Assembly: GCA_038228695.1 (NCBI GenBank)
Contig: JBBRPA010000012.1
Location: 1 to 64,000 of the forward strand
Direction: 5' to 3'
DNA length: 64,000 nucleotides
Source: DASVRZ01 sp038228695
GTDB taxonomy: Bacteria > Verrucomicrobiota > Verrucomicrobiia > Chthoniobacterales > DASVRZ01
The translations under genes were made by a program, and so were the position numbers. Position 1 is the stretch's first letter; every line of letters begins with the position of its first letter. The notes below the pieces were generated by a model. That model did not search any database. It was not told the origin of the DNA and saw only the letters and a list, made by a program, of their open reading frames with translations. Shown piece by piece: positions 42,698 to 51,723 of this stretch.

Positions 42698-43320
42698 TTC
42701 GCAGAGCCTTTCTTGGCGCTCTTGAGCATGATTTCGAGATTGTTAGCAGCGGTCTCGATCTCAAACTGCAATTTAGCCACGAGAGAACCGAAATAATTAT
42801 AAAATAGAACGACGAAAATAGCCACGCCGAGGCCGCAGGCCGTCGCGATCAGCGCCTCGCCGATGCCGCCCGAAACCTTACTAACCTCAAGACCGGATTC
42901 ACCGACGGCACTAAACGAATGCATGATTCCCAAAACGGTGCCCATCAATCCGAGGAGCGGCGCGATGGTGATCAGCGTGTCCATCGCGACAAGGAAACGT
43001 CCCGCTTTTTGCAGCTCTGTCCCGGAGGCGACGGAAAGGGCCCCCTCGAGGGAAGCATGGTGGTGATTGAGCGCGTGCCAGAGGACTTTGACGACAGGAT
43101 CCTTCGCGTCCTTCGCCACCGCCGAAGCAGCAATCACATCTCCCTTTTCTAGCGCGGTGTAAACCTGCTCGAGCTTCGCCGGTTCCCGGCTGGCTCCGTG
43201 CGCCCCCCACCAGATGATGCGTTCCAAAATCACGGCCACGGCAGCGACCATAACCACGAGCATTGGCCACATGATCGGGCCACCCTTGACGAATTGTTCG
43301 ACGACGACATTTGCTATCAT
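42694..43320 (-). CDS. exbB: ExbB
   Basis: A 208-residue ExbB/TolQ protein with three membrane helices: GGPIMWPMLVVMVAAVAVI at the N-terminus, TIAPLLGLMGTVLGIM, and GGIGEALIATACGLGVAIFVV. It forms the proton-driven motor with ExbD and TonB and lacks the signal-like extension of the ExbB copy at 28.8 kb. First gene of the operon; a 332-bp non-coding region precedes it. Confidence 0.92.
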   Translation of the reverse strand: MIANVVVEQFVKGGPIMWPMLVVMVAAVAVILERIIWWGAHGASREPAKLEQVYTALEKGDVIAASAVAKDAKDPVVKVLWHALNHHHASLEGALSVASGTELQKAGRFLVAMDTLITIAPLLGLMGTVLGIMHSFSAVGESGLEVSKVSGGIGEALIATACGLGVAIFVVLFYNYFGSLVAKLQFEIETAANNLEIMLKSAKKGSAK

Positions 43321-43652
43321 AAATGAATTTTAATTAAACGAGCAGTGGTTGATGAGGTCGCTTCTCCGAGGGATTGAGCACCGTCCTGAGAAAAAATCCC
43401 CAGTGTGACAAACCCCTGCGACCTATGATTCGATTTGTTGATTCCCTTCATATCACTTAAGTGACCGCTGACTTTCTCAGCGAACCCGTTTGGAAAAACC
43501 CTTTGTCCTCCAAAACACGTTGCATTGGTAAGATGCGTCGAAAAAACTGTCAAATGTTTATTCGATTCTCGACGAAGTTCCGCGTGGATTAGTTTTGCGA
43601 GCTTCTCTGCACAGCGCTTCTCCTTTCTCGTTGACTCGTGTATGCTCGAAGT
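43321..43652. other. 332-bp intergenic region upstream of exbB and marC
   Basis: A divergent gap. It is AT-rich near exbB (AATTTTAATTAAAC) and contains two notable inverted repeats listed separately. I see no supported small gene or RNA gene. No classic Fur box (GATAATGATAATCATTATC-like) was found. Confidence 0.6.
43453..43482. promoter_or_regulatory. Palindrome and adjacent hairpin upstream of the exbB operon
   Basis: TCACTTAAGTGA (43453-43464) is a perfect 12-bp palindrome. One base later CGCTGA (43466-43471) pairs with TCAGCG (43477-43482) around 5 bases. The first looks like a dimeric regulator site. The distance to exbB (over 130 bases) and to marC (about 170) leaves the target open. 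Confidence 0.35.
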
Positions 43653-44231
43653 ATGCCGGTCTGGTTGGAAACGTTTCTGCTCGCGTTCATTCCGCTTTTT
43701 GTCGCCCTCGATCCCCTCGGGTTGGTGCCCGTTTACCTCTCGCTTGCCAACGGGGTTCCTCCCAGCGGCCGAGGCCGGGTGGTCCGACAGGCTGTGGGCA
43801 CGGCCGCACTCCTTGCGATCGGATTCATTTTCCTCGGTAAATTCATTTTCCACACTCTCGGGATCGGGATCGCAGATTTCAAAATTGCCGGAGGCCTCAT
43901 CCTGCTCGCTTTAGCTGGCCAGGAAATTCTTCTACCCAAAGCGCGCGACCCCGCCGAACCTTCCGACTTCGGGGTGGTTCCCCTAGGAATGCCATTAATT
44001 GCCGGTCCCGCCATGCTTACCACCCTCCTGGCCTTGATCGACTCGGTCGGCCTCACCCGCACGCTCGTTTCGCTTGGGATTAACTTAGCCTTGGTTTACA
44101 GCGCTCTGACTTTTAGCGAGCACATTAAACGACTCCTAGGAGCCACTGCCCTGCGCGCCATTTCAAAAATGGTCGCGCTGCTTCTAGCTGCGATCGCGGT
44201 CAGCATGATCCGCCAAGGCTGGGCGAACTAG
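43653..44231 (+). CDS. MarC-family membrane protein
   Basis: A protein of 192 residues from the ATG at 43653; a GTG at 43638 is in frame. Six hydrophobic segments: FIPLFVALDPLGLVPVYL at the start, then VGTAALLAIGFIFLGKFIF, and GMPLIAGPAMLTTLLALID in the middle. These match the MarC/YchE family of integral membrane proteins, whose function is unresolved. The recombinase gene begins 6 bp after its stop. Confidence 0.87.
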   Translation: MPVWLETFLLAFIPLFVALDPLGLVPVYLSLANGVPPSGRGRVVRQAVGTAALLAIGFIFLGKFIFHTLGIGIADFKIAGGLILLALAGQEILLPKARDPAEPSDFGVVPLGMPLIAGPAMLTTLLALIDSVGLTRTLVSLGINLALVYSALTFSEHIKRLLGATALRAISKMVALLLAAIAVSMIRQGWAN

Positions 44232-44237
44232 AAAACC

Positions 44238-45158
44238 ATGCCGCCGGCCCCCGTCAAAACCGCGCTGAAACCACGCGACCGCCGCCTCGAAACGGCGTTT
44301 TTCGACTATCTCGACGTCGAGCGCAACGCCTCGCCGCGCACGCTCACCGCCTACCGTCAGGCGCTCGAAAAATTTCACGACCAACCCGAGTTTAAGGGAT
44401 GGGACACGGTTGACGCGGCATTTTTTCGCCAAGTTTTGTTTGGCATGATGAAGGCGGACGTCGCGCGGTCCTACATCCGCCTGCAATTTGCCGCCTGCCG
44501 AAGTTTTTATCGGTTTCTGATGGAGCGTCACGGATTTGCAGCCAGCCCGATCAAAGAGATCCAGCTTCCCAAAACTGGTCGGCGCCTGCCCGTGGTCCTA
44601 ACCATTGCCCAAATCGAGGAACTTTTCGCCCTGCCTTTGCAACTGCCTCTCACGCGCCAAGCACCCGCTTGGATGCCACAGCGCGATTGCGCCATCCTCG
44701 AGCTTTTCTACAGCAGCGGTTTGCGCCTTTCCGAACTTGCTGGACTCAACGTCGCCGATCTCGATCCCTACTCCGAGTCCGTGCGGGTAATAGGCAAGGG
44801 CAGCAAGGAACGCATCTGTCCCGTGGGAGGAACGGCGCTCACTTGCATTTCGAAATACCAAAGTGTGGCCAATGTCCGCAGCGGGCCCTTGTTCATTAAT
44901 AAGCAGCGACGCCGCATGCACATCCGCTCCATCTGGCTCCTGCTCCGCAAATACGTCGCCGCCTCGAATATTCCGCTAAAAATCAGCCCGCATAAACTTC
45001 GCCACAGTTTTGCCACCCATTTGCTCGATGCCGGAGCCGATCTCCGCAGCGTGCAAAGTCTTCTCGGTCACGCCAGCCTTTCCACGACGCAAATCTATAC
45101 TCACGTGACCACGGAACGAATCAAAAAAGTTTACGACTCCGCCCATCCCCGGGCCTGA
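44238..45158 (+). CDS. Tyrosine recombinase, XerC/XerD type
   Basis: A 306-residue recombinase. An N-terminal SAM-like domain (about 17-105) precedes the catalytic domain with all residues: R163 in SGLRLSE, Lys in GKGSKER (187), H252 and R255 in HKLRH, H278 in LGHASL, and the nucleophile Y287 in TQIYTHV. This set matches XerC/XerD, which resolve chromosome dimers at dif. I could not tell C from D, and no second Xer gene or dif-like site was found in the window. Confidence 0.87.
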   Translation: MPPAPVKTALKPRDRRLETAFFDYLDVERNASPRTLTAYRQALEKFHDQPEFKGWDTVDAAFFRQVLFGMMKADVARSYIRLQFAACRSFYRFLMERHGFAASPIKEIQLPKTGRRLPVVLTIAQIEELFALPLQLPLTRQAPAWMPQRDCAILELFYSSGLRLSELAGLNVADLDPYSESVRVIGKGSKERICPVGGTALTCISKYQSVANVRSGPLFINKQRRRMHIRSIWLLLRKYVAASNIPLKISPHKLRHSFATHLLDAGADLRSVQSLLGHASLSTTQIYTHVTTERIKKVYDSAHPRA

Positions 45159-45214
45159 AAAGTATTTTGTGATTCACTGAAACATCGAGCCGTAAAGTCC
45201 GTATTAGAGGATGA

Positions 45215-45358
45215 ATGGCGGGAGTTTTTTTATTTTTCCGAGGGGTTTTTTCAGATCTTCTGCAGGCATTTGTGGGAACCCCGGGTTGGCCCCTCATTGC
45301 ATTGGTAGGAATTGGCGTCCTTCTAGCTGCAGCATCGGTGCGGGGGAGCAAAAAATGA
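45215..45358 (+). CDS. Tiny predicted membrane protein (47 residues)
   Basis: A reading frame of 47 residues: MAGVFLFFRGVFSDLLQAF, a GTPGW turn, then a strong hydrophobic segment (LIALVGIGVLLAAASV) ending RGSKK. The start at 45215 has GAGG four bases upstream; the competing ATG at 45211 does not. Its stop overlaps the next start by ATGA (45355-45358). No known family is recognised. A single-pass, inward-positive membrane peptide is likely. Confidence 0.55.
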   Translation: MAGVFLFFRGVFSDLLQAFVGTPGWPLIALVGIGVLLAAASVRGSKK

Positions 45359-45519
45359 GCGAGCCACACGAATATCCCGGTCTGGAGAAAGTTCCGGCTC
45401 CGATCCCGCTCAAACCGCGAAAAATGGCCCTCCGATCCCATTTCATAGCAACCAATCCGTCCGGAAAAGCACTTCAAAAAATACGCAAATCCCCATTTCA
45501 AAAAAAACAACTTCCATGA
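45355..45519 (+). CDS. Tiny predicted protein (54 residues), second in a coupled chain
   Basis: MSEPHEYPGLEKVPAPIPLK, a basic C-terminal half with KSPFQKKQLP, and no membrane segment. The frame starts within the ATGA at 45355 and its stop overlaps the next gene's start (ATGA at 45516). Function unknown; the two couplings argue it is translated. Confidence 0.5.
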   Translation: MSEPHEYPGLEKVPAPIPLKPRKMALRSHFIATNPSGKALQKIRKSPFQKKQLP

Positions 45520-45857
45520 AAGAAATCTACGAAGCGCTATTAAGAATGCAGTCTGCCCAAGAGGCTGAGGCCGGTCCTTTTTTTGCCGAAATGTGCAATC
45601 CAGAAGCTTGGCGGGAACTCCTTCGCCACATTATCGCCAACGACGACGACGATTTCGTCGCGCAAATGACCGAGGCAGCCGCCCTGGCGATCTGGGCACT
45701 AAAAACCGCCCGCGAGTCAGAGGAGTTGGACGCCGCCCTCGAAAACGCCTTCGCGGTCGAACCGGACTCAACCTTGGCCCCCGAGCCTGAACCCTCTCGG
45801 TTCGGTCCGATTGATCAGGCTATTCGGCTCTCGCGCAGCCGTCGGCTTTACGAATAG
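45516..45857 (+). CDS. Small acidic helical protein (113 residues), third in the chain
   Basis: A mostly helical, acidic protein (MKEIYEALLRMQSAQEAEA, IIANDDDDFVAQMTEAAAL, ENAFAVEPDSTLAPEPEP), ending with a short basic tail RLSRSRRLYE. No family or catalytic motif is recognised. It ends the three-gene ATGA chain downstream of the Xer gene. A membrane-peptide/regulator complex with the first gene is my guess. Confidence 0.6.
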   Translation: MKEIYEALLRMQSAQEAEAGPFFAEMCNPEAWRELLRHIIANDDDDFVAQMTEAAALAIWALKTARESEELDAALENAFAVEPDSTLAPEPEPSRFGPIDQAIRLSRSRRLYE

Positions 45858-45929
45858 GCCAGTTCATTGCGGAACGGCATCCGCCGGGCAATTTGCGGCC
45901 CCGTCCCTCTCGTGGAATCGTGCTCACGC

Positions 45930-46640
45930 ATGAAACGTCTCCTCGCTGCCGTATTCTTCCTCAACCTCCATCCTCTCGCCGTTCAAGCGAACATCACGGG
46001 CCGCGTCACCCTCGTCGGCGAACCGCTTTATCCCGACGCGGTCATTCAGGGAGTAACCGACAAACACTGCCAGACCCATGGCGAAATCAAAACCGAGGAT
46101 TGGAAAATCTCTACCGATCGCGGTCTCGGCGATGTGGTGGTGTCGATCGAAAATCCGCCGCCTTCCACTGCGAGCACGCCGGGGAAAATCACGATTACGC
46201 AGGAGGGATGCCGCTACCTTCCGCACGTTTCCGCGCTCCAAGCCGGCGGCTCCGCCGTGATCACCAACGGCGACGACACACTCCATAACGTCCGAGGCAT
46301 CGTCTATCTCGGTCGAGGAAAAGCCAGCCAGCCGATCTTTAACACCGGGCAGCCGATCAAAGGCATGGCGACCACCCAATCGTTTCCCAAGGCGGGTATC
46401 TTCCGCCTCAACTGCGACGTACACCCCTGGATGGAATCGTGGATTCTCGTCTTCGCCCACCCGTGGTTTGCGGTCAGCGATGCCGACGGAAAATTCTCCC
46501 TGCCAGCCGGATTGCCGGACGGCGAATACACCCTCCAGGCTTGGCATAATCGTTTCAAAAATCCGCTCACGCAGAAATTCACGGTGACTGGTGGAAACGC
46601 GGAGGCTAACCTCACTTTCGACGCTAACTTGGCTCAGTAA
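45930..46640 (+). CDS. Secreted cupredoxin-like protein with a carboxypeptidase-regulatory-like tail
   Basis: A protein of 236 residues from the ATG at 45930, with signal peptide MKRLLAAVFFLNLHPLAVQA. A type 1 copper site pattern is present: H119 in TLHNV, then C162, H165 and M168 in LNCDVHPWM. The C-terminal part (SDADGKFSLPAGLPDGEYTLQAWH) is a small beta-sandwich of the regulatory-like type. Such periplasmic proteins carry electrons or bind copper. It converges on the GH13 gene with a 23-bp gap. Confidence 0.8.
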   Translation: MKRLLAAVFFLNLHPLAVQANITGRVTLVGEPLYPDAVIQGVTDKHCQTHGEIKTEDWKISTDRGLGDVVVSIENPPPSTASTPGKITITQEGCRYLPHVSALQAGGSAVITNGDDTLHNVRGIVYLGRGKASQPIFNTGQPIKGMATTQSFPKAGIFRLNCDVHPWMESWILVFAHPWFAVSDADGKFSLPAGLPDGEYTLQAWHNRFKNPLTQKFTVTGGNAEANLTFDANLAQ

Positions 46641-46663
46641 GCCGTTGACCTTAAGGCAATGGT

Positions 46664-48928
46664 TTAAAGCAGCGGTTTAATCAGCCAGCCTGCGGGCGGA
46701 ATATCGCCGACTTCCACCGGCGTCTTCGATCCGGGGACGATGACTTTCACCGCCTTCATGGTTTCGCTGGCGTGCAGATTGACTAACATCAGCGACCGAT
46801 TTTTATCTCCGCGCAAAAACCCAAACAGCCAATGCCCGCTGGCTGTTTCACCACCGATTCGACCATAATCGCGATTCTCCTTATTCAACTCATTCAAGCA
46901 GACCAGCGGACCGTCCGTAAACGGAGGCTTGCTCACGTCCGCTAGAAGCGCCGCATATTTGTCCCGTAACGTTTTTTCGTCCGCGCTCAGTTTGTTAGTC
47001 AGCCAGCCGGTTAGCGAAGGCAGCGACCAATAATCAAAAATCGAACTCCGTCCGTCATCGCCTCCGAATCCTTCCACGCCCTCCGCCTTTTCGCCGTATT
47101 CCTGACCGCAATAAATCATCACTGGACCGCGACTAACTCCGAATAAAATAGCTGAAACCGCCGGGCCGATTTTTGACCCGACGTTGCCCCAGTTATTTTT
47201 TGACGCCAGTCTCACCTCGTCGTGATTTTCCGCATAGCGCAGGCTGTTTTGGAAGAGCCAGTCTCCGGGAAGCTGCAAATCGTTGGCCCATTTTCCCTCG
47301 TCGTAAATTCCCTTTAACGTCTTATAACTCGGGTCGTCATAGACCGCGTTAAAACCCGCGTCGAGCAGATCGATCATCACGTTTCCAAATCCGGCGAGAA
47401 ATGGGTCCGCTGCTGGAACCTTTGCTGGGTCGTTGTTATAAGCCTCGGCCATGAACCAGACGTTTGCTTGCCGTTCGCGTGCCCGGTGAATCGCCCATTT
47501 CCAAAACTCCGGCGGAATCATGTGCGACATGTCGCAGCGGAATCCGTCCACGCCCATTTCCTGCCAGTAGGCGAGAATGGCATCCATTTTCAGCCACGTG
47601 TCGGGCACTTTTTCAGCAGGTGATTCCGCAGACGGGTAACGGCGCTCCTTGGTTAGGAATTGATAGCCGTAATTCAGCTTGATCGTCTCATACCAATCGT
47701 TGCGGCCCGGGGTGAACGTAGCGGAGTTGTTGCCGGTCACTCTTGCAAAATCTTTCTCCCCATCAAATAACCCGTCGCGCCCGTCGCCCGGCTCGGTCGG
47801 CAATCGTAACGGCAGCTGGCCGAGATCGCTTTGCAGGTAGAAAAAATTGTTCGCCGGATTGAAAAAATGACTGTGGTCGTCGTCCCTACCAAAAGCTAGC
47901 TCCGGCCTGATGTCCGACCCGTAACTCCGCGCCACATGGTTCGGCACAAAATCAATCATCGCCCGCATTCCTTTTGCGTGAATCCGATCTAACAACGCGC
48001 GAAACTCCGCCAAACGGTTCGCTGGTTCATCGGCGTAATCCGGACAAACATCGAAGTAATCCTTGATCGCATAAGGGCTGCCCGCGATTCCTTTGAGCAA
48101 ATCTGGATCATCCGCCGGTTGCCCGATCGAAGCGTAATCTGTCCCGGTCGCCTGTTGCAGCACGCCGGTCAACCACAGGTCGGTGATGCCCATCGCGTTG
48201 AGCGAATCGAGCGCGGTATCGTTGATGCCACTGAATTTGCCCACGCCGTTTTCAGCCAGCGTGCCGTTCGTTTTTCGCGTCTCGTTCGTGTTCGAAAAGT
48301 GCCTTACAAAAAGCTGATAAATCACTGGGCGCTTCGCAGTATTCAGCCGATTCCGGTGAGTGACCGTTCCGGTGACCAGATCGACCTCGTCGTAGCTCGC
48401 GAGGGCTTTGTCGCCCGTTCCTAGCGTGGCGCCCGGATCGTTCGCGGCGAGCAGTTCACCCCAGCCACCGGATGATTCGAGCGATTTTCGGTAGATCGCC
48501 ACCGCAGCGGTTTTGGCGCTGTTGGCTTCCGGGAGCAAAATGGAAATCGTTGTTTCGCGGCCAGCGGACGTTCGCGTGACCGTTGGGTCGGCCCCGGCCG
48601 CCTGCCATTTCCAATCGGCCCAATTTCGAGCGACGGTTTCCGCTTTTCCGAACGAAAGCAATCGCTGCGCTTGAAACGGCAGAAACATCGTGGACCCCTC
48701 AGAGCGCGCCCCGTAAGGCAGGATCGCCGAGCCAAACGGCCCTGGAGAAAAGGCCACCGCGAGAAACAACCGGTCCGACTCGTGGCTCGTTGCCGAATCC
48801 GAAAAAGTCAGTTGCAACGAACCGTTGCGAACCGAGGCAGCGGAGAGAGAGATGACATCCATGGCGCAGAGTGGTGAAACAATGAAAACAAAGCCGACAA
48901 CGGAGAGCAAGTTTGGGAGAGAAAACAT
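46664..48928 (-). CDS. Secreted GH13 alpha-amylase-type glycoside hydrolase
   Basis: A 754-residue protein with a signal peptide (residues 1-22). Residues about 24-190 form a beta-sandwich-like domain. The GH13 core has region I DFVPNH (326-331), region II GFRCDMSH with nucleophile D466, region III MAEAYN with acid/base E495, and region IV ENHDE with D570. It should cleave alpha-1,4 glucans or a related sugar in the periplasm or outside. It diverges from ilvB over 207 bp. Exact subfamily is not clear. Confidence 0.88.
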   Translation of the reverse strand: MFSLPNLLSVVGFVFIVSPLCAMDVISLSAASVRNGSLQLTFSDSATSHESDRLFLAVAFSPGPFGSAILPYGARSEGSTMFLPFQAQRLLSFGKAETVARNWADWKWQAAGADPTVTRTSAGRETTISILLPEANSAKTAAVAIYRKSLESSGGWGELLAANDPGATLGTGDKALASYDEVDLVTGTVTHRNRLNTAKRPVIYQLFVRHFSNTNETRKTNGTLAENGVGKFSGINDTALDSLNAMGITDLWLTGVLQQATGTDYASIGQPADDPDLLKGIAGSPYAIKDYFDVCPDYADEPANRLAEFRALLDRIHAKGMRAMIDFVPNHVARSYGSDIRPELAFGRDDDHSHFFNPANNFFYLQSDLGQLPLRLPTEPGDGRDGLFDGEKDFARVTGNNSATFTPGRNDWYETIKLNYGYQFLTKERRYPSAESPAEKVPDTWLKMDAILAYWQEMGVDGFRCDMSHMIPPEFWKWAIHRARERQANVWFMAEAYNNDPAKVPAADPFLAGFGNVMIDLLDAGFNAVYDDPSYKTLKGIYDEGKWANDLQLPGDWLFQNSLRYAENHDEVRLASKNNWGNVGSKIGPAVSAILFGVSRGPVMIYCGQEYGEKAEGVEGFGGDDGRSSIFDYWSLPSLTGWLTNKLSADEKTLRDKYAALLADVSKPPFTDGPLVCLNELNKENRDYGRIGGETASGHWLFGFLRGDKNRSLMLVNLHASETMKAVKVIVPGSKTPVEVGDIPPAGWLIKPLL

Positions 48929-48935
48929 AACATAT

Positions 48936-48965
48936 AGTGTAGGGCGACCGGAGTGAAGTGTTCAA
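48936..48965 (-). promoter_or_regulatory. Promoter of the GH13 gene, nearly leaderless
   Basis: Read on the minus strand: TTGAAC (48965-48960) and TACACT (48941-48936), 18 bases apart. Transcription would begin close to 48929, essentially at the start codon (48928), so the mRNA may lack a leader. Confidence 0.5.
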
Positions 48966-49135
48966 GGCAGACCGCCTCAGCCGGGGAGATGATTCGTGGA
49001 ATCGTTTGGAATTTCAAAATCAGGTTCGATCGTGTGGAGCGAAAACCGCTGAAACCAGACTGCGCCGGGTCCGACGTTTCACCTTGTGGAAAGAGCGGTT
49101 TTGAGCTACAAGAAGGGCTCTCTTTTCAAAAATTT

Positions 49136-50947
49136 ATGAGCCAACCAACCACCGATATCATCCATTCCATCAGCGCCGCCGCCGAGCGGGGCGAAGTCAT
49201 GAACGGCGCGGAGATCCTCGTCGCCTGCATGGAACGCGAAGGGGTGGATACCATTTTTGCCTATCCAGGCGGGGCCTCAATGCCGATTCACCAAGCGCTC
49301 ACGAAATCGACCAAAATCCGCACGCTTCTACCCCGGCACGAGCAGGGTGGCGTCTTTGCGGCAGGCGGCTACGCTCGGGCGACTGGCCGCGCCGGAGTTT
49401 GCATGGCGACCTCGGGACCGGGTGCGACGAATCTGGTCACCGGCATTGCCGATGCCTTTATGGACTCGATTCCGCTCGTCGCGATCACGGGTCAAGTGCC
49501 GCAGGCAATGATCGGGCGGGGAGCCTTTCAGGAGACGGACGTTTTCGGAATGACGCTGCCGATCGTGAAACATAATTACCTCGTTTGGGACGTGAACGAG
49601 ATTCCGCGCATCGTGAAAGAGGCTTTCTACATTGCCCAGTCGGGCCGGCCAGGTCCGGTGCTGATCGATGTTCCGAAAAACATCCAGAACGCTCGCACCC
49701 AGCCGATTTTCCCAGTGAACATCGACCTGCGCGGCTACCAGCCTACGCCCAAAGCCGACGACGTCGCACTCAACGAGGTCATTGGCATGATTGCCGCCGC
49801 GAAACACCCGATGATTTATTGCGGTGGAGGCATCATTTCCGGCGAGGCATCGGCTGAGTTGCTCGAGTTCGTCGAGCGCTCCCAAATCCCCGTGGCGACC
49901 ACGCTCATGGGCATCGGCGGATTCCCAGAAACGCACGAACTTTCCCTGAAATGGCTCGGTATGCACGGCACGGTTTACGCCAACAACGCCGTCAACGAGG
50001 CCGACCTGCTCCTCGCCATCGGCGTCCGTTTTGACGATCGCGTGACGGGCAAAATCGAGACCTTCGCGGAGCACGGAACGATCGTCCACATCGACATCGA
50101 CAACTCGGAGATCAACAAAAACAAAGTCGTCCGTCTCCCCATCCTCAGCGACGTGAAATATGCGCTGACTCGCCTGAACGAGCTTCTCGAAAAAAGTGGC
50201 CGCAAACGCGTGAAGAAAAACTTCACCACCTTCCCCGACTGGTATGTGCAGATCGACACCTGGCGGAAAGATTTCCCGTTCTGTTTCAAGGACACCGAGG
50301 AAGTCATCCAGCCACAATACCCGATCAAACTCCTCTGCGAGATGACCAAGGGCGAAGCAATCATCACCACCGGCGTCGGTCAGCATCAAATGTGGGCCGC
50401 GCAACATTACGATTTCGCGGAACCCCGCACGCTCATTACCTCTGCGGGCCTTGGCACCATGGGCTTCGGTCTGCCCGCCGCGATCGGCGCGAAAGTCGCC
50501 TTCCCCGATAAAGAAGTCGTCGATATCGACGGCGATGGTTCGTTCCTCATGAACGTGCAGGAACTCGCCCTCGCGCACATCGAAAAAATCGCCGCCAAAG
50601 TCATCATTCTAAACAACCAATACCTCGGCATGGTCGTGCAATGGGAGGATCGTTTCTACAAAAGCAATCGCGGTCACACCTTCCTTGGCGACCCGACTGA
50701 CCTCGAACGCATTTACCCAGATTACCCAACGATGTGCGCAGGCTTTGGCGTCACTTGCGAGCGGGTCATTCACAAAAAAGACCTCCGCGCCGCGATCCAG
50801 CGGATGCTCGATTCCAAAGAATGCTATGTCCTCGACGTGATGGTGCCTTATACCGAGCACGTGCTGCCGATGATCCCATCGGGCGGTTCCTACAAGGACA
50901 TCATCACCGAAGGCCGCGATACCCTGAAGGCTGGCTCCGGACTGTAA
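49136..50947 (+). CDS. ilvB: Acetolactate synthase, large subunit
   Basis: A protein of 603 residues from the ATG at 49136 (MSQPTTDII). Branched-chain amino acid synthesis; condenses pyruvate. TPP-glutamate region FAYPGGASMPIHQAL, FAD/substrate segment FQETDVFGMTLPIVKHNYLV, and the TPP/Mg motif GDGSFLMNVQEL to NNQYLGMVVQW. A frame beginning at 48953 adds 61 atypical residues. No small subunit (ilvN) gene follows, so the regulatory subunit lies elsewhere. Confidence 0.92.
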   Translation: MSQPTTDIIHSISAAAERGEVMNGAEILVACMEREGVDTIFAYPGGASMPIHQALTKSTKIRTLLPRHEQGGVFAAGGYARATGRAGVCMATSGPGATNLVTGIADAFMDSIPLVAITGQVPQAMIGRGAFQETDVFGMTLPIVKHNYLVWDVNEIPRIVKEAFYIAQSGRPGPVLIDVPKNIQNARTQPIFPVNIDLRGYQPTPKADDVALNEVIGMIAAAKHPMIYCGGGIISGEASAELLEFVERSQIPVATTLMGIGGFPETHELSLKWLGMHGTVYANNAVNEADLLLAIGVRFDDRVTGKIETFAEHGTIVHIDIDNSEINKNKVVRLPILSDVKYALTRLNELLEKSGRKRVKKNFTTFPDWYVQIDTWRKDFPFCFKDTEEVIQPQYPIKLLCEMTKGEAIITTGVGQHQMWAAQHYDFAEPRTLITSAGLGTMGFGLPAAIGAKVAFPDKEVVDIDGDGSFLMNVQELALAHIEKIAAKVIILNNQYLGMVVQWEDRFYKSNRGHTFLGDPTDLERIYPDYPTMCAGFGVTCERVIHKKDLRAAIQRMLDSKECYVLDVMVPYTEHVLPMIPSGGSYKDIITEGRDTLKAGSGL

Positions 50948-50981
50948 GTTAGTGGACGCGCGACCGGCTAAAGTTCGATCC

Positions 50982-51154
50982 TCACGCGCTCATAAACTCG
51001 TCGTGCAAATGACGATACTCGCCGCCCAAGGTTAGCAATCCCTCGTGCGTGCCGCGCTCAATGATGCGGCCCTCGCTCATGACCAAAATAATGTCCGCTT
51101 TCCGAACCGTCGAAAGTCGATGGGCAATAACGAAACTAGTCCGCTTGTCAAAAA
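50982..51154 (-). pseudogene. Duplicated 3' fragment of the ABC exporter gene
   Basis: Bases 50990-51154 repeat bases 52002-52166 with one mismatch (C for T near 51040), in the same orientation, offset 1012 bp. The fragment encodes the last 55 or so residues of the ABC ATPase (IAHRLSTV to HLHDEFM). Here it ends FMSA at TGA (50984-50982), whereas the intact gene ends FMNL. Beyond 51154 it has diverged. It has no start or Walker motifs, so it is a remnant. Confidence 0.85.
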
Positions 51155-51210
51155 ATAGATCGTTCGAGTGATGGCACCGGTTGTAGGAAGCTTGAACTCA
51201 AATAGGAACG

Positions 51211-51723
51211 TTATCGCCCGTGGCCACGCACGGCTTGTTCGCTGTTGAGTTCACGGTTGAGTTCATCGTCCGACAGATCGGTATCAGAAATCGGAATGAT
51301 GACCATTGGTTCCATGGCGAACTTGACTCCTTTCTCACATTCGGTTGGGAATGAGAACATCTTGAAAAGTTTCCCTGTCTTCCAACGGGTTGAGGCGCTG
51401 GGCATCTCGTTAAATCCGAGTTCCAGGTATCTCCCCCTGCTTGAGTTGCGAAACATCCTGAAAACTCTGGCACTCCGAATATTGGATCGCTCAAACTCAA
51501 TTCCTTCAATAATGACCCGATGTGCGGTAATCTTGATTACTGGAACCTTGCGAAAGGCAGACAAAATCATGGCCACGCCAACAATAAAAAATAATCCCAA
51601 TGGCACCCAAAAGCCTTTCGCGATCTTGTGCGTTGCTACGTAGCAAAAAATGGCAATCACGACGATGACGCAACCTGCACCTAGCGTGATTGGTAAACCT
51701 TTTTTACGATGCGCTGCTATCAT
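51211..51723 (-). CDS. Small membrane protein with PH-like domain, inside the duplication
   Basis: A protein of 170 residues from the ATG at 51723. Two hydrophobic segments (GAGCVIVVIAIFCYVAT and WVPLGLFFIVGVAMILSAF), then a beta-rich part (VPVIKITAHRVIIEGIEFERSNIRSARV) that resembles bacterial PH-like membrane proteins. The base composition looks lower in GC than the flanks. It lies between the two copies of the ABC 3' end, so the segment may have arrived by insertion or recombination. No known family member is recognised with certainty. Confidence 0.55.
   Translation of the reverse strand: MIAAHRKKGLPITLGAGCVIVVIAIFCYVATHKIAKGFWVPLGLFFIVGVAMILSAFRKVPVIKITAHRVIIEGIEFERSNIRSARVFRMFRNSSRGRYLELGFNEMPSASTRWKTGKLFKMFSFPTECEKGVKFAMEPMVIIPISDTDLSDDELNRELNSEQAVRGHGR

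Noticed and set aside
43317..43853. 178-residue minus frame spanning the exbB upstream region and marC
   Set aside because: It covers the intergenic palindromes and the start of marC, has no family, and looks like random charged sequence.
49328..50578. 416-residue open frame antisense to ilvB
   Set aside because: Long antisense frames are expected in GC-rich genes. The opposite frame has complete acetolactate synthase motifs.
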